From Virgisporangium ochraceum (GTDB lineage: Bacteria; Actinomycetota; Actinomycetes; Mycobacteriales; Micromonosporaceae): 64,000 nucleotides of DNA. This document shows positions 33,760 through 42,616 of the stretch, in pieces. Position numbers and translations under genes: made by a program. The DNA is taken from the NCBI RefSeq assembly GCF_016863655.1, contig NZ_BOPH01000085.1, positions 1 through 64,000 on the forward strand, given 5' to 3'. The notes beneath the pieces were generated by a model. The model did not search any database. It was not told where the DNA came from and saw only the letters and a program-made list of their open reading frames with translations. Position 1 is the stretch's first letter. Each line of letters starts with the position of its first letter.

Positions 33760-34527
33760 GTGATCGAGTTGAAGTCGCCCCGCGAGATCGAGCGGATGCG
33801 CGTCACGGGAGCGTTCGTGGCGGAGGTCCTCACCAAGGTCGGAGCGCTCGCCGACGTCGGGGTCAACCTGCTCGACCTCGAGCAGCACGCGCGAGACCTC
33901 ATCCGCGAGCGCGGCGCCGAGTCGTGCTACTGGGACTACGCGCCGTCGTTCGGCAACGGGCCGTTCCGCAATGTGATCTGCCTGTCGGTCAACGACGCGG
34001 TGCTGCACGGGCTCCCCCACGACTACACGCTGCGCGACGGCGACGTCCTCAGCCTCGACATCGCCGTCGGCATCGACGGCTGGGTCGCCGACTCGGCCCG
34101 CACCGTGATCGTCGGCACCCCCGCCGAGGAGGACGTGCGGCTCGTCCGGGCCACCGAGGAGGCGCTCGTCGCCGGCATCGCACAGGCACACGTCGGCAAC
34201 CGGTTGGGCGACATCTCGGCGGCGATCGCCGCCGTGGCCAAGAGCTACGGGTACCCGGTGAACACCGAGTTCGGCGGGCACGGGCTCGGGCGCACCATGC
34301 ACGAGGACCCGCACGTGTCCAACAACGGCCGCCCCGGCCGCGGGCTCAGGCTCCTGGCGGGCATGACCCTCGCGCTCGAACCGTGGTTCGCCCGCACCAC
34401 CGACAAGATCGTCTTCGACCCCGACGGCTGGACCATCCGCTCGGCCGACGGGTCGCGCACGGCGCACTCCGAGCACACCGTCGCGATCACCGACGACGGT
34501 CCGCAGGTGCTCACCGCGCGGCCGTAA
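33760..34527 (+). CDS. map: type I methionine aminopeptidase
   Basis: A 255-residue cytosolic enzyme that removes N-terminal Met. All five metal ligands are present: Asp100, Asp111, His174, Glu207 and Glu238, and His83 in LHGLPH lines the pocket. It lacks the zinc-finger extension seen in one actinobacterial class. It is most likely an accessory copy, as housekeeping map usually sits near ribosomal or secY genes. The GTG starts directly behind an operator, so the message is probably leaderless and tightly controlled by the divergent XRE protein. Confidence 0.93.
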   Translation: MIELKSPREIERMRVTGAFVAEVLTKVGALADVGVNLLDLEQHARDLIRERGAESCYWDYAPSFGNGPFRNVICLSVNDAVLHGLPHDYTLRDGDVLSLDIAVGIDGWVADSARTVIVGTPAEEDVRLVRATEEALVAGIAQAHVGNRLGDISAAIAAVAKSYGYPVNTEFGGHGLGRTMHEDPHVSNNGRPGRGLRLLAGMTLALEPWFARTTDKIVFDPDGWTIRSADGSRTAHSEHTVAITDDGPQVLTARP

Positions 34528-35449
34528 CGGGAACCGGAGAGCCGACGCGGGCGCGCTGGGTCAGCACGACGCACACCAGCACCACCAGCGCCGCACCCAC
34601 CGAAGCGGCGCTGACCGACTCCCGCAGCAGGACGAAGGACCAGGCCAGCGTCAGCACCGGTTGGGCGAGCTGGATCTGGCCCACCTTGGCGATGCCGCCC
34701 CGCGCGAGGCCGGCGTACCAGGCGAAGAAGCCCAGGAACATGGACACCGCGCCGAGGTACGCGAACGCGGTCCAACCGCCGACGCCCGTGTGCGGCGGAC
34801 GCGCGACCGCCGCGACCAGCGTGACCGGGACGGTGACCGGCACCGACAACAGCAGCGCCCAGCTGATCGTGCGGGCGCCCCCGAGTTCGCGCGACAGCAC
34901 GCCGCCCTCGGCGTACCCGAGCGCGCACAACGCGACGGCCACGAGCAGGTACAGGTCGGCGACCGACAGTCCACCGTGGACGGTGCCGCTCGCCACGAGG
35001 AACCCGAGCACCGCCACCAGCCCGCCGCCGCTGGCCGCCCAGAACAGCAGCGGCGGGCGCTCGCCGGCGCGCAGCACCGCGCACACCGCGGTCATCGCGG
35101 GCAGCACGGCGATGACGACGGCGCCGTGCGCGGAGGTCTGCGTGGTGAGCGCGAGCGAGGTGAACAGCGGGAAGCCGACGACGACCCCGAGTGCGACGAC
35201 CGCCAGCCGCCACCACTGGCCGCCGGCGGGCCGGCGGGCGCGCACGAGGAGCAGGTAGGCCGCGGACAGCGCCGCGGCGACGACCGCGCGGCCGAAGGCG
35301 ACGAACCACGGGTCGAGGTCGGCGACCGCGACGCGCGTGAACGGCAGCGACAGGCTGAACGCGAAGACACCCAGCGCTCCCAGGCCCGCACCCAGGCCGA
35401 GCCCGGCCGTTATCGCGGTGGGTTCGGTAGCGCTACTCTGATCACTCAT
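34511..35449 (-). CDS. EamA-family (DMT) transporter
   Basis: 312 residues with ten predicted helices in two EamA halves (about 15-145 and 165-300): SLPFTRVAVADLDPWFVAFG and FAWYAGLARGGIAKVGQIQL are typical. Such permeases export amino acids or metabolites. ATG 35449 was chosen; its codon overlaps the start of the divergent MocR gene. The 3' end overlaps the end of map on the other strand by 17 bp. Control by the divergent MocR protein is likely. Confidence 0.87.
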   Translation of the reverse strand: MSDQSSATEPTAITAGLGLGAGLGALGVFAFSLSLPFTRVAVADLDPWFVAFGRAVVAAALSAAYLLLVRARRPAGGQWWRLAVVALGVVVGFPLFTSLALTTQTSAHGAVVIAVLPAMTAVCAVLRAGERPPLLFWAASGGGLVAVLGFLVASGTVHGGLSVADLYLLVAVALCALGYAEGGVLSRELGGARTISWALLLSVPVTVPVTLVAAVARPPHTGVGGWTAFAYLGAVSMFLGFFAWYAGLARGGIAKVGQIQLAQPVLTLAWSFVLLRESVSAASVGAALVVLVCVVLTQRARVGSPVPVTAAR

Positions 35450-36845
35450 GAATGACGGTAACGCAACGGACCGCGTTATCCAAGATCTCCGGCAGCTGGT
35501 GACCACCGCCGCACCCGGCACCCGGCTGCCGTCCGTGCGCGACCTCACCGCGCGTCACCGGGCCTCGCCGGTGACCGTCGCGGAGGCGGTCCGGCGGCTG
35601 GTGGCGCAGGGTCTGGTGGAGACGCGGTCCGGCCGCGGCACGTTCGTGGCCGACCGGCCCGACCGGTCGCGACCGCCCGACCCGAGCTGGCAGACGGTCG
35701 CCCTCGGCCCGCGTCCGGCGGGCGAGGAGGAGCTGCGGGCGTTACTGGCGTTACCCCCGCCGGGCGCGATCCCACTGTCCGGCGGGTACCTCGACGAGGA
35801 CCTGCAACCGATCGCCGCGCTCGGCGCCGCGCTGGGCCGGGCCGCGCGGCAGCCGGCGGCGTGGCAGCGCGGTCCGGCGGAGGGACGGGCGGACCTGCGC
35901 GCCTGGTTCGCCCGCGAGTCCGGCGCCGGCCTGCACGCCGACGACGTGGTGATCTGTCCCGGTGGCCAGTCCGGGCTGTCGTCGGCGCTGCGCGCGCTCG
36001 GCGGGCCCGGCGACCCGCTGCTCGTCGAGTCGCCCACGTACCTGGGCGCGCTCGCCGCCGCGCGGGCGGCCCGGCTGCGGGTGGTGCCGGTGCCCGCCGA
36101 CGCCGACGGCGTGCGGCCCGACCAGCTCGCCGCCGCGTTCGCCCGCACCGGCGCGCGGCTGTTCTACTGCCAGCCGCTGCACGCCAACCCGCACGGGGCG
36201 ACGCTCGCGGGTCCGCGCCGGGCCGAGGTGGTCGCGGCGGTGCGGGCCGCCGGCGCGTTCCTGATCGAGGACGACTACGCGCGCGACCTGACCATCGACG
36301 GCGACCCGCCGCCACCGCTGGCCGCCGACGATCCCGACGGGCACGTGGTCTACATCCGGTCGCTCACCAAGTCGGCCGCGCCGGGGCTGCGGATCGCGGC
36401 GATCGGTGCCCGCGGCCCCGCCGGCGCCCGGCTGCGGACGGTCCGGCTGCTCGACGACCTGTTCGTCGCCGGTCCGCTGCAGCAGGCGACGGTGGAGTTC
36501 GTGACCGCGCCGGCGTGGGCGCGGCACCGCCGGTCGCTGCGCACCGCGCTGCGGGCCCGGCGGACGGCGCTGCTGACCGCGCTGCGCACCCACCTGCCCG
36601 ACCTCGTGCCGGCGACGGTCCCGCGCGGCGGCATGCACCTGTGGACGCGGCTGCCCGACGGCGTCGACGACGTCGCGCTCGCCGCGGCGGCCGCGGCCGA
36701 GGGGGTCGTCGTGGTGCCCGGGCGCCCCTGGTACGCCGCCGAGCCACCGGCGCCGCACCTGCGCCTCACATACGCTGCCGCACCGCCCGACCTGATGGAC
36801 GAGGCGGTGCGGCGGCTGGCCCGGGCCTGCCGGGGCTCACTCTGA
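35448..36845 (+). CDS. MocR-type GntR regulator with aminotransferase domain
   Basis: 465 residues. A GntR winged helix at about 5-70 (LPSVRDLTARHRASPVTVAEAVRRL) is fused to a fold-type I PLP domain: VVICPGGQSGLSSALRAL, LFYCQPLHANPHG and the cofactor Lys in VYIRSLTKSAAPGLRIAAI. MocR proteins sense PLP or amino-acid adducts and control neighbouring genes, here probably the EamA transporter. A TACTCT -10-like hexamer at 35434-35439 makes a leaderless start at 35448 plausible. Confidence 0.9.
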   Translation: MNDGNATDRVIQDLRQLVTTAAPGTRLPSVRDLTARHRASPVTVAEAVRRLVAQGLVETRSGRGTFVADRPDRSRPPDPSWQTVALGPRPAGEEELRALLALPPPGAIPLSGGYLDEDLQPIAALGAALGRAARQPAAWQRGPAEGRADLRAWFARESGAGLHADDVVICPGGQSGLSSALRALGGPGDPLLVESPTYLGALAAARAARLRVVPVPADADGVRPDQLAAAFARTGARLFYCQPLHANPHGATLAGPRRAEVVAAVRAAGAFLIEDDYARDLTIDGDPPPPLAADDPDGHVVYIRSLTKSAAPGLRIAAIGARGPAGARLRTVRLLDDLFVAGPLQQATVEFVTAPAWARHRRSLRTALRARRTALLTALRTHLPDLVPATVPRGGMHLWTRLPDGVDDVALAAAAAAEGVVVVPGRPWYAAEPPAPHLRLTYAAAPPDLMDEAVRRLARACRGSL

Positions 36846-36850
36846 CGGGC

Positions 36851-36916
36851 GTCCCGCGCCGTGCTTACTCGGAGGCGCGTCCCGCGCCGTGCTTACTCGG
36901 AGGCGCGTCCCGCGCC
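36851..36916. repeat. 28-bp direct tandem repeat
   Basis: Two exact 28-bp copies (36851-36878, 36879-36906) plus 10 bases of a third. The unit begins GTCCCGCGCCGTGCTTACTC. It carries the stop codon of a small minus-strand frame. Confidence 0.85.
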
Positions 36917-37024
36917 GGGGCACGGGCCGTCACCGCCGTCGGTGGTGTGGGGCGGGGTGGGCGTGCCGACCGGCGCGTCCACCCGTGCCCCGCACTCCGG
37001 GCACCTGCTGACGATGTCGTTCAT
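36893..37024 (-). CDS. possible small zinc-ribbon-like protein
   Basis: A 43-residue frame with RCPECGARVDAPVG near its start and a later single Cys (GPCPGAG), giving half of a zinc ribbon. It begins 20 bp after the stop of the HAF-like membrane gene on the same strand. The weak second Cys pair and the tandem repeat at its end make it uncertain; it could be noise. Confidence 0.35.
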   Translation of the reverse strand: MNDIVSRCPECGARVDAPVGTPTPPHTTDGGDGPCPGAGRASE

Positions 37025-37044
37025 GCAGCGCACATACCCACCGG

Positions 37045-38184
37045 TCAGCAGCGCCACACCGTCGGGACGCCACCGTCGGTGAGACCGGCCAGGCGGGTGC
37101 CGTCCCGGGAGGTGGCGACGACGCCGCCGGTCGTTCCCGGCAGTTCGGCGATCGTCCCGTCGCGCCAGCGGGCCGGGTAGCGGTGACCGTCGCGCTGGGC
37201 GCTGCCGGCCACCGCGCCGGTCGCGTCCACCCCCGATGCGCTCAGGCCGGTCACCTCGACCACGGCACCCGTCGACAGCTGCCAGCGGACCCACCGCGGC
37301 TCGCCGCCACCACCCTGCTTGTCGCCGCTCTTGCGGGTGGCCTCCAGCGTCCCGACGTGGCCGTACGCGTAGTCGCCGGCGACCCCGAACACCTTGCCCT
37401 TCGTCGAACCCGCGGGCGTGGGCAGCGCCCGGCCGGCGCCGCCGGTCCCCCACGCGTACGGGGTGGCGCCGTCGTCGAGCGTGCCGTACACGGTTCCGTC
37501 GTCACCGACCGCGTAGGCCGCGGCCCACCGGGTCGTCGACGCGAGCACCGTCACCTCGCCGGAGGCCGACCACCGCACGGCCTTGCTGTCGCCGTCCGGC
37601 CACCACGCCTCGCCGACGGCGGTCCCGTCCGCCCCGACACCCTGCGCGACACCGCCCGAGGCGCCGGACGGCAGCGCGAGCTCGGCGAACCCGCCGGCGC
37701 GGATGGCGAACGGCCGCGTCAGCTCTCCGCGTCGGGCGAGGCCCACGACCACACCGCTGTCGTTCACCGCGTGCGGCGTCGCGGTGACCCCGGCCGGTAC
37801 CGTCAGGTCGGCCGGCGGCCCGTCCGTCCACACGACGGGCCTGCTGGTGGCCTCGTGCGCGCCGGCCACGAACCGTCCGTTCGGCGAGATGGCCCTCGCC
37901 TCGATCGCGGTTCCCGGCAACGGCTCCGCGGCGCAGGTCCGTGCCGACGAGCCGCCGGCGGCCGGCCGGTCGACGGGTGGCGGCGGTGCGGCGCTGTCAC
38001 CGGTCACCGTGACGACGCCCGCCGCGGCGAGCCCGGCGACGCCCGCGAGAACGCCCGCCGCGAGGCCGCGTCGCGTGCGCTCGCGGCGGCGGCCCGCCCT
38101 CATCGCGCGGTCGATGTCTACAGTGGACGGTGGGAGCTCGGCCTCCAGGACGCGGAGCACCCCCGCCGTTCGTTCCTCGGTCAT
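37045..38184 (-). CDS. membrane-anchored HAF-repeat-like protein, probable sigma partner
   Basis: 379 residues. An N-terminal cytoplasmic part (about 1-38, ending in RRRERTRRG), one helix at about 40-60, a Pro-rich linker and a large outside domain with repeated turns such as ISPNGRFVAGAHE, VNDSGVVVGLARR, GVGADGTAVGEAWW and VDATGAVAGSAQR. These fit the HAF/propeller-like repeat family. Its ATG overlaps the ECF sigma stop by ATGA, so the two are coupled. Layout matches the 13.9-15.8 kb module. One palindromic 13-mer variant lies at 38116-38128. Confidence 0.75.
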   Translation of the reverse strand: MTEERTAGVLRVLEAELPPSTVDIDRAMRAGRRRERTRRGLAAGVLAGVAGLAAAGVVTVTGDSAAPPPPVDRPAAGGSSARTCAAEPLPGTAIEARAISPNGRFVAGAHEATSRPVVWTDGPPADLTVPAGVTATPHAVNDSGVVVGLARRGELTRPFAIRAGGFAELALPSGASGGVAQGVGADGTAVGEAWWPDGDSKAVRWSASGEVTVLASTTRWAAAYAVGDDGTVYGTLDDGATPYAWGTGGAGRALPTPAGSTKGKVFGVAGDYAYGHVGTLEATRKSGDKQGGGGEPRWVRWQLSTGAVVEVTGLSASGVDATGAVAGSAQRDGHRYPARWRDGTIAELPGTTGGVVATSRDGTRLAGLTDGGVPTVWRC

Positions 38185-38699
38185 CGCATTCTCCTGTCCA
38201 ACAGTCCTTCCAGGGGCCGGTCACCCAGTGCCCTGCGCAGTGCGGCCAGCCCGTCGGAGGTCTGGCTCTTCACCGTTCCCGGCGCGCAGCCGAGGATCCC
38301 GGCCACCTCCGCGACCGGGAGGTCGCAGAGGAAACGCAGCACCAGCACGGCCTGCTGCCGCCGGGGCAGCCGGCGCAGCGCCGACCGCACCGCGATCCGT
38401 TCGTCGTGCGGCTGCGCCGCGGGTGCCGCCCGGTCGGGCGGCTCGTCCATCAGCCGCACCCGCGACCAGAGCCGGCGCCGCTCGGCCAGGAACACGCGGA
38501 CGAGCACCGTGTGCACGTACGCGTCGACGTTCCCGGCATTGCGGACCTGGCGCCAGCGCAGGTACAGCCGCTCGACCGTGGCCTGGACGATGTCATCGGC
38601 CCGGTCGAAGTCTCCGCAGAGCAGGTAGGCCACCCGCCGCATCCGGCCCAGATGGGCGGACACGTACTCCACGTACTCCCGTTCGAGTTCGGCACGCAC
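38181..38699 (-). CDS. SigE-family ECF sigma factor
   Basis: 172 residues. Region 2: MRRVAYLLCGDFDRADDIVQ at about 19-38, and region 4: LPVAEVAGILGCAPGTVKSQ at about 130-150. The spacing and the LCGD motif fit the actinobacterial SigE/ECF50-like group, which usually pairs with a membrane protein encoded just downstream, as found here. Confidence 0.9.
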   Translation of the reverse strand: MRAELEREYVEYVSAHLGRMRRVAYLLCGDFDRADDIVQATVERLYLRWRQVRNAGNVDAYVHTVLVRVFLAERRRLWSRVRLMDEPPDRAAPAAQPHDERIAVRSALRRLPRRQQAVLVLRFLCDLPVAEVAGILGCAPGTVKSQTSDGLAALRRALGDRPLEGLLDRRMR

Positions 38700-38772
38700 C
38701 GGTCAGCTCACCTCTCCACGCGATCCCACCAGGACGATGCGTCCGGGGTCCCGCGCGGTTGGGTGCGACCTG

Positions 38773-41553
38773 TCAGGATCTGGCGAGCGCCTGTTCGGCG
38801 ATCTCCTGGCGCGACCGGCACGACAGCTTCGCCAGGATGTGCGAGACGTGCGTCTGCACCGTGTTCCGCGACAGGAACAGCTCCGCCGCGATGTCCGGGT
38901 TCGACAGGCCCGCGGCGACCAGGCGCACCACGGTCACCTCGGTCGGGGTGAGCGACTCCCAGCCACGCGCCGGACGGCCGCGCGCACCGCGGGCGCCGCG
39001 CCGCACCCCCAGCGGACGGAGCCGGGCGTCGGCCCGGCGCAGGTCCCACCGCGCGTCGAGGGCGGTGTAGCCGTCGACGGCCGCGGCGAACACGGCCCGG
39101 GACGCGGCCAGGTCGCGGCGCCCGGCGAGCAGCACCGCGGCGTTCTCCAGCGCGGTGGCCGCCAGCAACCGGTTGCCGTGCGCGGCGAACGCGTCGGCGG
39201 CCGCCCGCACCCGCACCGGGTCACCCTCGACGAGGCCGCGGCAGTGGTCCGCGGCGGCGACCGCGGCCGGCAACGGCTCGCGCTCCGCCTCGGCCGCGCA
39301 GGCACCGGCGATGGCCTCGGCGGCGGCGCGGTCGCCGACGGCGAGCGCCAGCCGCACCGCCTCGGGCATCCACAGCGTCAGGTCGGGCGAGGACAGCCCA
39401 CCCGCGGGGTCGAACAGGTCCCGCAACGCGGCCAGCGCCTTGTCGGGCGCGCCGTCGCGCTCGGCGGCCAGGGCCCGCGCCACGAGCAGCTTGTCGGCGC
39501 TGCGCAACGAATCGGCGGGCAGGGCGGCGGCGTGGTCGAGGTACCCGGCGAGCGCGTCGCGGTCGTCGCGGTGCAGCGCGATCATCGCGCCGATGCCGAG
39601 GAGCATGACGCGCGTGCCCATGTACACCGTGCAGAGGTCGCCGGCGGCCTCGAGCTCGGCGAGCGCGTCGTCCCACCGCCCGTCGAGGAAGCGGGACTCG
39701 GCCACGACCCCGCGCAGCGACGCGAGCCGCTGCGGCGTGCCGGTGCGCTCGGCGTGCAGGATCGCCTCGCCCATCCCCCGCTCGGCGTCGTCCTTGCGGC
39801 CCAGGTTCAGCAGCGCGACGGACCGGTTGGCGAGCAGCACCAGGCGCAGGTCGGCGGTGTCCGGCTCGTCACCGACCGCGGCGATCGCACGCTCCAGTGT
39901 GGACAGTGCGGTCTCGTGGTCGCGCTGGAACTCCGCGACCGCCGTGCCGCGCACCGACAACGCCCAGCCGACAGCCACCCGGTCGCCGATGCGCTGGCCG
40001 GCCTCCTCGGCCCGGTCGGCGGCCGCGAGCGCCTCCCCGTACCGGCCGAGCTGCTTGAGCACGGTGCCCGACAGGGCCAGCAGCCGCGCCCGCGACCGTT
40101 CGTCGACCACGTCGGCGGCACCGATCACCTCCAGCGCCCGGTCGAGCTGGCCGAGCAGCTGCAGGTTGTACGCCAGGGCCACGGTCGCCCGGCCGACGAT
40201 CGCCGGGTCGCGGGTGCTCGCGAGCAGCTGCACCGCGAGCGCCACCACCTCGTCGGGCCGGCCGAGCCGGTCGTGCGCCTCGGCCAGGTGCAGGTCGAGC
40301 CGGGGCCGCCGCGGGTCGGCCGCGTCGAGGTCGGCGCGCACGCGCGTCAGCAGGTCGACGGCGGCCTCCGGCGCGCGGTGGGTCAGCGTCGGCGCGGCGC
40401 GGGTCAGCCAGTCGACGATCCAGTCGCCGCCGCTGGCGGGCGGCGTGGCGAGGACCTGTTCGGCGACGGTCTCCACGGGTTCGCCGGCGGCGGCGAGCGC
40501 CTGTGCCGCCTCACGGTGCAGGGCGTGCCGCAGCGCGGTCGGCATCGACCCGTACAGCCACCGGTGGATCAGCCCGTGCCGGAACGCCAGCGCCGCGCCG
40601 CGCTCGGCCAGCACCCCGGCGGCGAGCGCCTCCTCGACGACGTCGGTGAGCGCCAGCACCGGCCGGCCGACGAGCAGGCTCAGGTGGTCGAGGCGGAACT
40701 CCGGGCCGAGGATGCTCGCGGTGCGCAGCACGCGCGTGGCGGCCTCGGACAGGAAGCCGACGCGGGCTCCGATCGCCGCGGCGAGCGAGGCCGGCGCCCC
40801 CGTGTCGTGGGCCAGTTCGAGCGTCCCGCCGTCGCGGCGGACCCGGCCGTCACGGGCCAGCGCGTCGACCAGTTCCCTGATGTACAACGGGTTTCCGCCG
40901 GCCTGGTCGACCAGGTGCCGCAGCCGTGGGCCCGGCCGGCCGTCGGCGAGCCGTTCCACCAACGCGTCGACGTGCTCGCCGGCCAGCGGGTCCAGGCGGA
41001 TCTCCGCCGCGCCGGCGACCGCGAGGTCGCGCCGCAACCGGTCGACCTCGGCGCGACGCGGCACCGGCCGGCAGGCGGCCACCAGCAGCAGCGGCAGCTG
41101 CGAGACGGTGCGGGCCAGCCGGGCCCAGACCGCGAGGCTGGTCTCGTCGGCCCACTGCAGGTCGTCGACGACGAGCACGACCGGGCCGGCCGCGCACAGC
41201 CGGTCGACGAGCACCAGCACCATCTCGACGGCCGCCGCGACCGACGCGCCGTCGCCCCACAGCCGCGCCGCCACCTCGGCCCGGGCGGGGTCGGCCCCGA
41301 CCGGGTCGATGCGCAACGCGTCGACCAGGACCCGCAGGGGGAACAGCGGGCTGTGCTCGTCGGCCCGCGCGTGGAACAACTGGACCTCGTCGGGGGTCAA
41401 CGCCGCGTCGAGCAACGCGCTCTTCCCGATGCCGGGTTCGCCCTCGACCCAGACCGCATGACCCCGACCGGCGACGACCTCGCGCAGGTACCCCCGTAAC
41501 CGCTGCAGCTCGGCGTCCCGCCCGACGAGGGTGACCCCGTGCTCGCGCCGCAT
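38773..41553 (-). CDS. large LuxR-family ATPase regulator (LAL type)
   Basis: 926 residues. The AAA/STAND ATPase part has the Walker A motif GEPGIGKS (Lys44) and Walker B VVLVVDDLQWADE; a long helical TPR-like middle follows (about 400-850), and a LuxR helix-turn-helix ends the protein (LTPTEVTVVRLVAAGLSNPD, then LSRNTVQTHVSHIL). LAL regulators activate secondary-metabolism or sugar genes on an inducer signal. The ATG at 41553 has GGAGGT 10 bases upstream. No obvious target cluster lies next to it. Confidence 0.92.
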   Translation of the reverse strand: MRREHGVTLVGRDAELQRLRGYLREVVAGRGHAVWVEGEPGIGKSALLDAALTPDEVQLFHARADEHSPLFPLRVLVDALRIDPVGADPARAEVAARLWGDGASVAAAVEMVLVLVDRLCAAGPVVLVVDDLQWADETSLAVWARLARTVSQLPLLLVAACRPVPRRAEVDRLRRDLAVAGAAEIRLDPLAGEHVDALVERLADGRPGPRLRHLVDQAGGNPLYIRELVDALARDGRVRRDGGTLELAHDTGAPASLAAAIGARVGFLSEAATRVLRTASILGPEFRLDHLSLLVGRPVLALTDVVEEALAAGVLAERGAALAFRHGLIHRWLYGSMPTALRHALHREAAQALAAAGEPVETVAEQVLATPPASGGDWIVDWLTRAAPTLTHRAPEAAVDLLTRVRADLDAADPRRPRLDLHLAEAHDRLGRPDEVVALAVQLLASTRDPAIVGRATVALAYNLQLLGQLDRALEVIGAADVVDERSRARLLALSGTVLKQLGRYGEALAAADRAEEAGQRIGDRVAVGWALSVRGTAVAEFQRDHETALSTLERAIAAVGDEPDTADLRLVLLANRSVALLNLGRKDDAERGMGEAILHAERTGTPQRLASLRGVVAESRFLDGRWDDALAELEAAGDLCTVYMGTRVMLLGIGAMIALHRDDRDALAGYLDHAAALPADSLRSADKLLVARALAAERDGAPDKALAALRDLFDPAGGLSSPDLTLWMPEAVRLALAVGDRAAAEAIAGACAAEAEREPLPAAVAAADHCRGLVEGDPVRVRAAADAFAAHGNRLLAATALENAAVLLAGRRDLAASRAVFAAAVDGYTALDARWDLRRADARLRPLGVRRGARGARGRPARGWESLTPTEVTVVRLVAAGLSNPDIAAELFLSRNTVQTHVSHILAKLSCRSRQEIAEQALARS

Positions 41554-41651
41554 TACCGGGCACCTCCGTCCGTAGCCTGGTGCGCAGGCCACAGTACCCG
41601 GATGATCTTCCCGCGCAGGTCGGAGCGAGTGTCCGAAACCCGGCGTATCTG

Positions 41652-42614
41652 TCAGGGTCCGCCGAGGGCGATCACGGCGCGACGCAGCGTGGTCTCGTCG
41701 ACCGGTGGCGGCGGACCGGCCACGCGGGCGATGTGTCCGGCCAGCGCGCGCTCGATGCGGCGGGCCGTGTCACGCCACAGCCACGTTCCGTCGGTGCGGA
41801 CCATCGGCGGCCGCGCGGGGTCGGGCCAGGGTCCGTCGTAGGCCAGGTCGATGAGGACCGGGGTGCCGGCCCGCAGATAGTCGCGCTGTACCGGGGACGG
41901 GCGGACGCCGCCGGGCCGGTCGTGGGCGACGCGCAGCCGTACCGGGGCCGGCCGGGTCCACAGCAGGGCGGCGTGGTCGAGCGCCATCCGCAGGTGCAGC
42001 GGCAGCTCGTCCTCGTGCCGGTAGACGCGCACGAGGGGACCGGCGAGGCGCTGCTGGAACCAGCCGGTGACCTCGGGCAGCCGGTAGGCCGCGGTGAGCG
42101 GGTCCACGGCGGGTGCCGCGTCGGCGAGCCGCACGAGGTAGCCGCGCGAGCCCCAGGTCGGCCGCGGCGGGCGGCGCCAGGAGCGCCAGACCGCCGTCGC
42201 GTCGCGGAGCTGGCGGACGAGGTCCACCGCCTCGCGGTCGACGGGATCGAGGCCGCTGCCGTGCGGACGGGCGTCGGTGAGGTCCAGCGCGGAGCCCGGG
42301 AGGTCCGACCCGCCCGGTCCGGTGGGGTGGTACTGGAGGTCCGGCAGCGTGCCGGCCCCGTCGACGGGTACCGCGTCGGGTGCGGCTCCGGCCCGGTGCA
42401 GCGCGTCGGTGAGCAGCCCGGCGAGGTCGTCCGGCGCGGTGATGCCCTCCGACAGGACCGCGAAGGCCACCGCGGCGACGGCGTCGTCGACCAGGCCGTC
42501 GGCGAGCCACGTGCGGGCCGCGGTCACCACGTCGTCGGGAAGCAGACAGTCGGCCCACAGCAGGAGCCGGTGTGCGGACCGCACGCAGCCGTGCGGGTTC
42601 AGGGTGGCGTGCAC
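41652..42614 (-). CDS. hypothetical protein coupled to an ECF sigma factor
   Basis: 320 residues, no membrane helix and no recognised family. Blocks of note are WLADGLVDDAVAAVAFAVLS, TWGSRGYLVRLADAAPAVD and DELPLHLRMALDHAALLWTR. The GTG at 42614 starts 2 bp after the sigma stop, so they are cotranscribed. The lack of a membrane segment sets it apart from the partners of the other two ECF factors. Confidence 0.65.
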   Translation of the reverse strand: MHATLNPHGCVRSAHRLLLWADCLLPDDVVTAARTWLADGLVDDAVAAVAFAVLSEGITAPDDLAGLLTDALHRAGAAPDAVPVDGAGTLPDLQYHPTGPGGSDLPGSALDLTDARPHGSGLDPVDREAVDLVRQLRDATAVWRSWRRPPRPTWGSRGYLVRLADAAPAVDPLTAAYRLPEVTGWFQQRLAGPLVRVYRHEDELPLHLRMALDHAALLWTRPAPVRLRVAHDRPGGVRPSPVQRDYLRAGTPVLIDLAYDGPWPDPARPPMVRTDGTWLWRDTARRIERALAGHIARVAGPPPPVDETTLRRAVIALGGP

Positions 42615-42616
42615 GC

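Noticed and set aside
38737..41499. Long plus-strand frame opposite the LuxR-family regulator
   Set aside because: It is a shadow of the real gene, with Arg/Gly/Val-rich composition and no motif.
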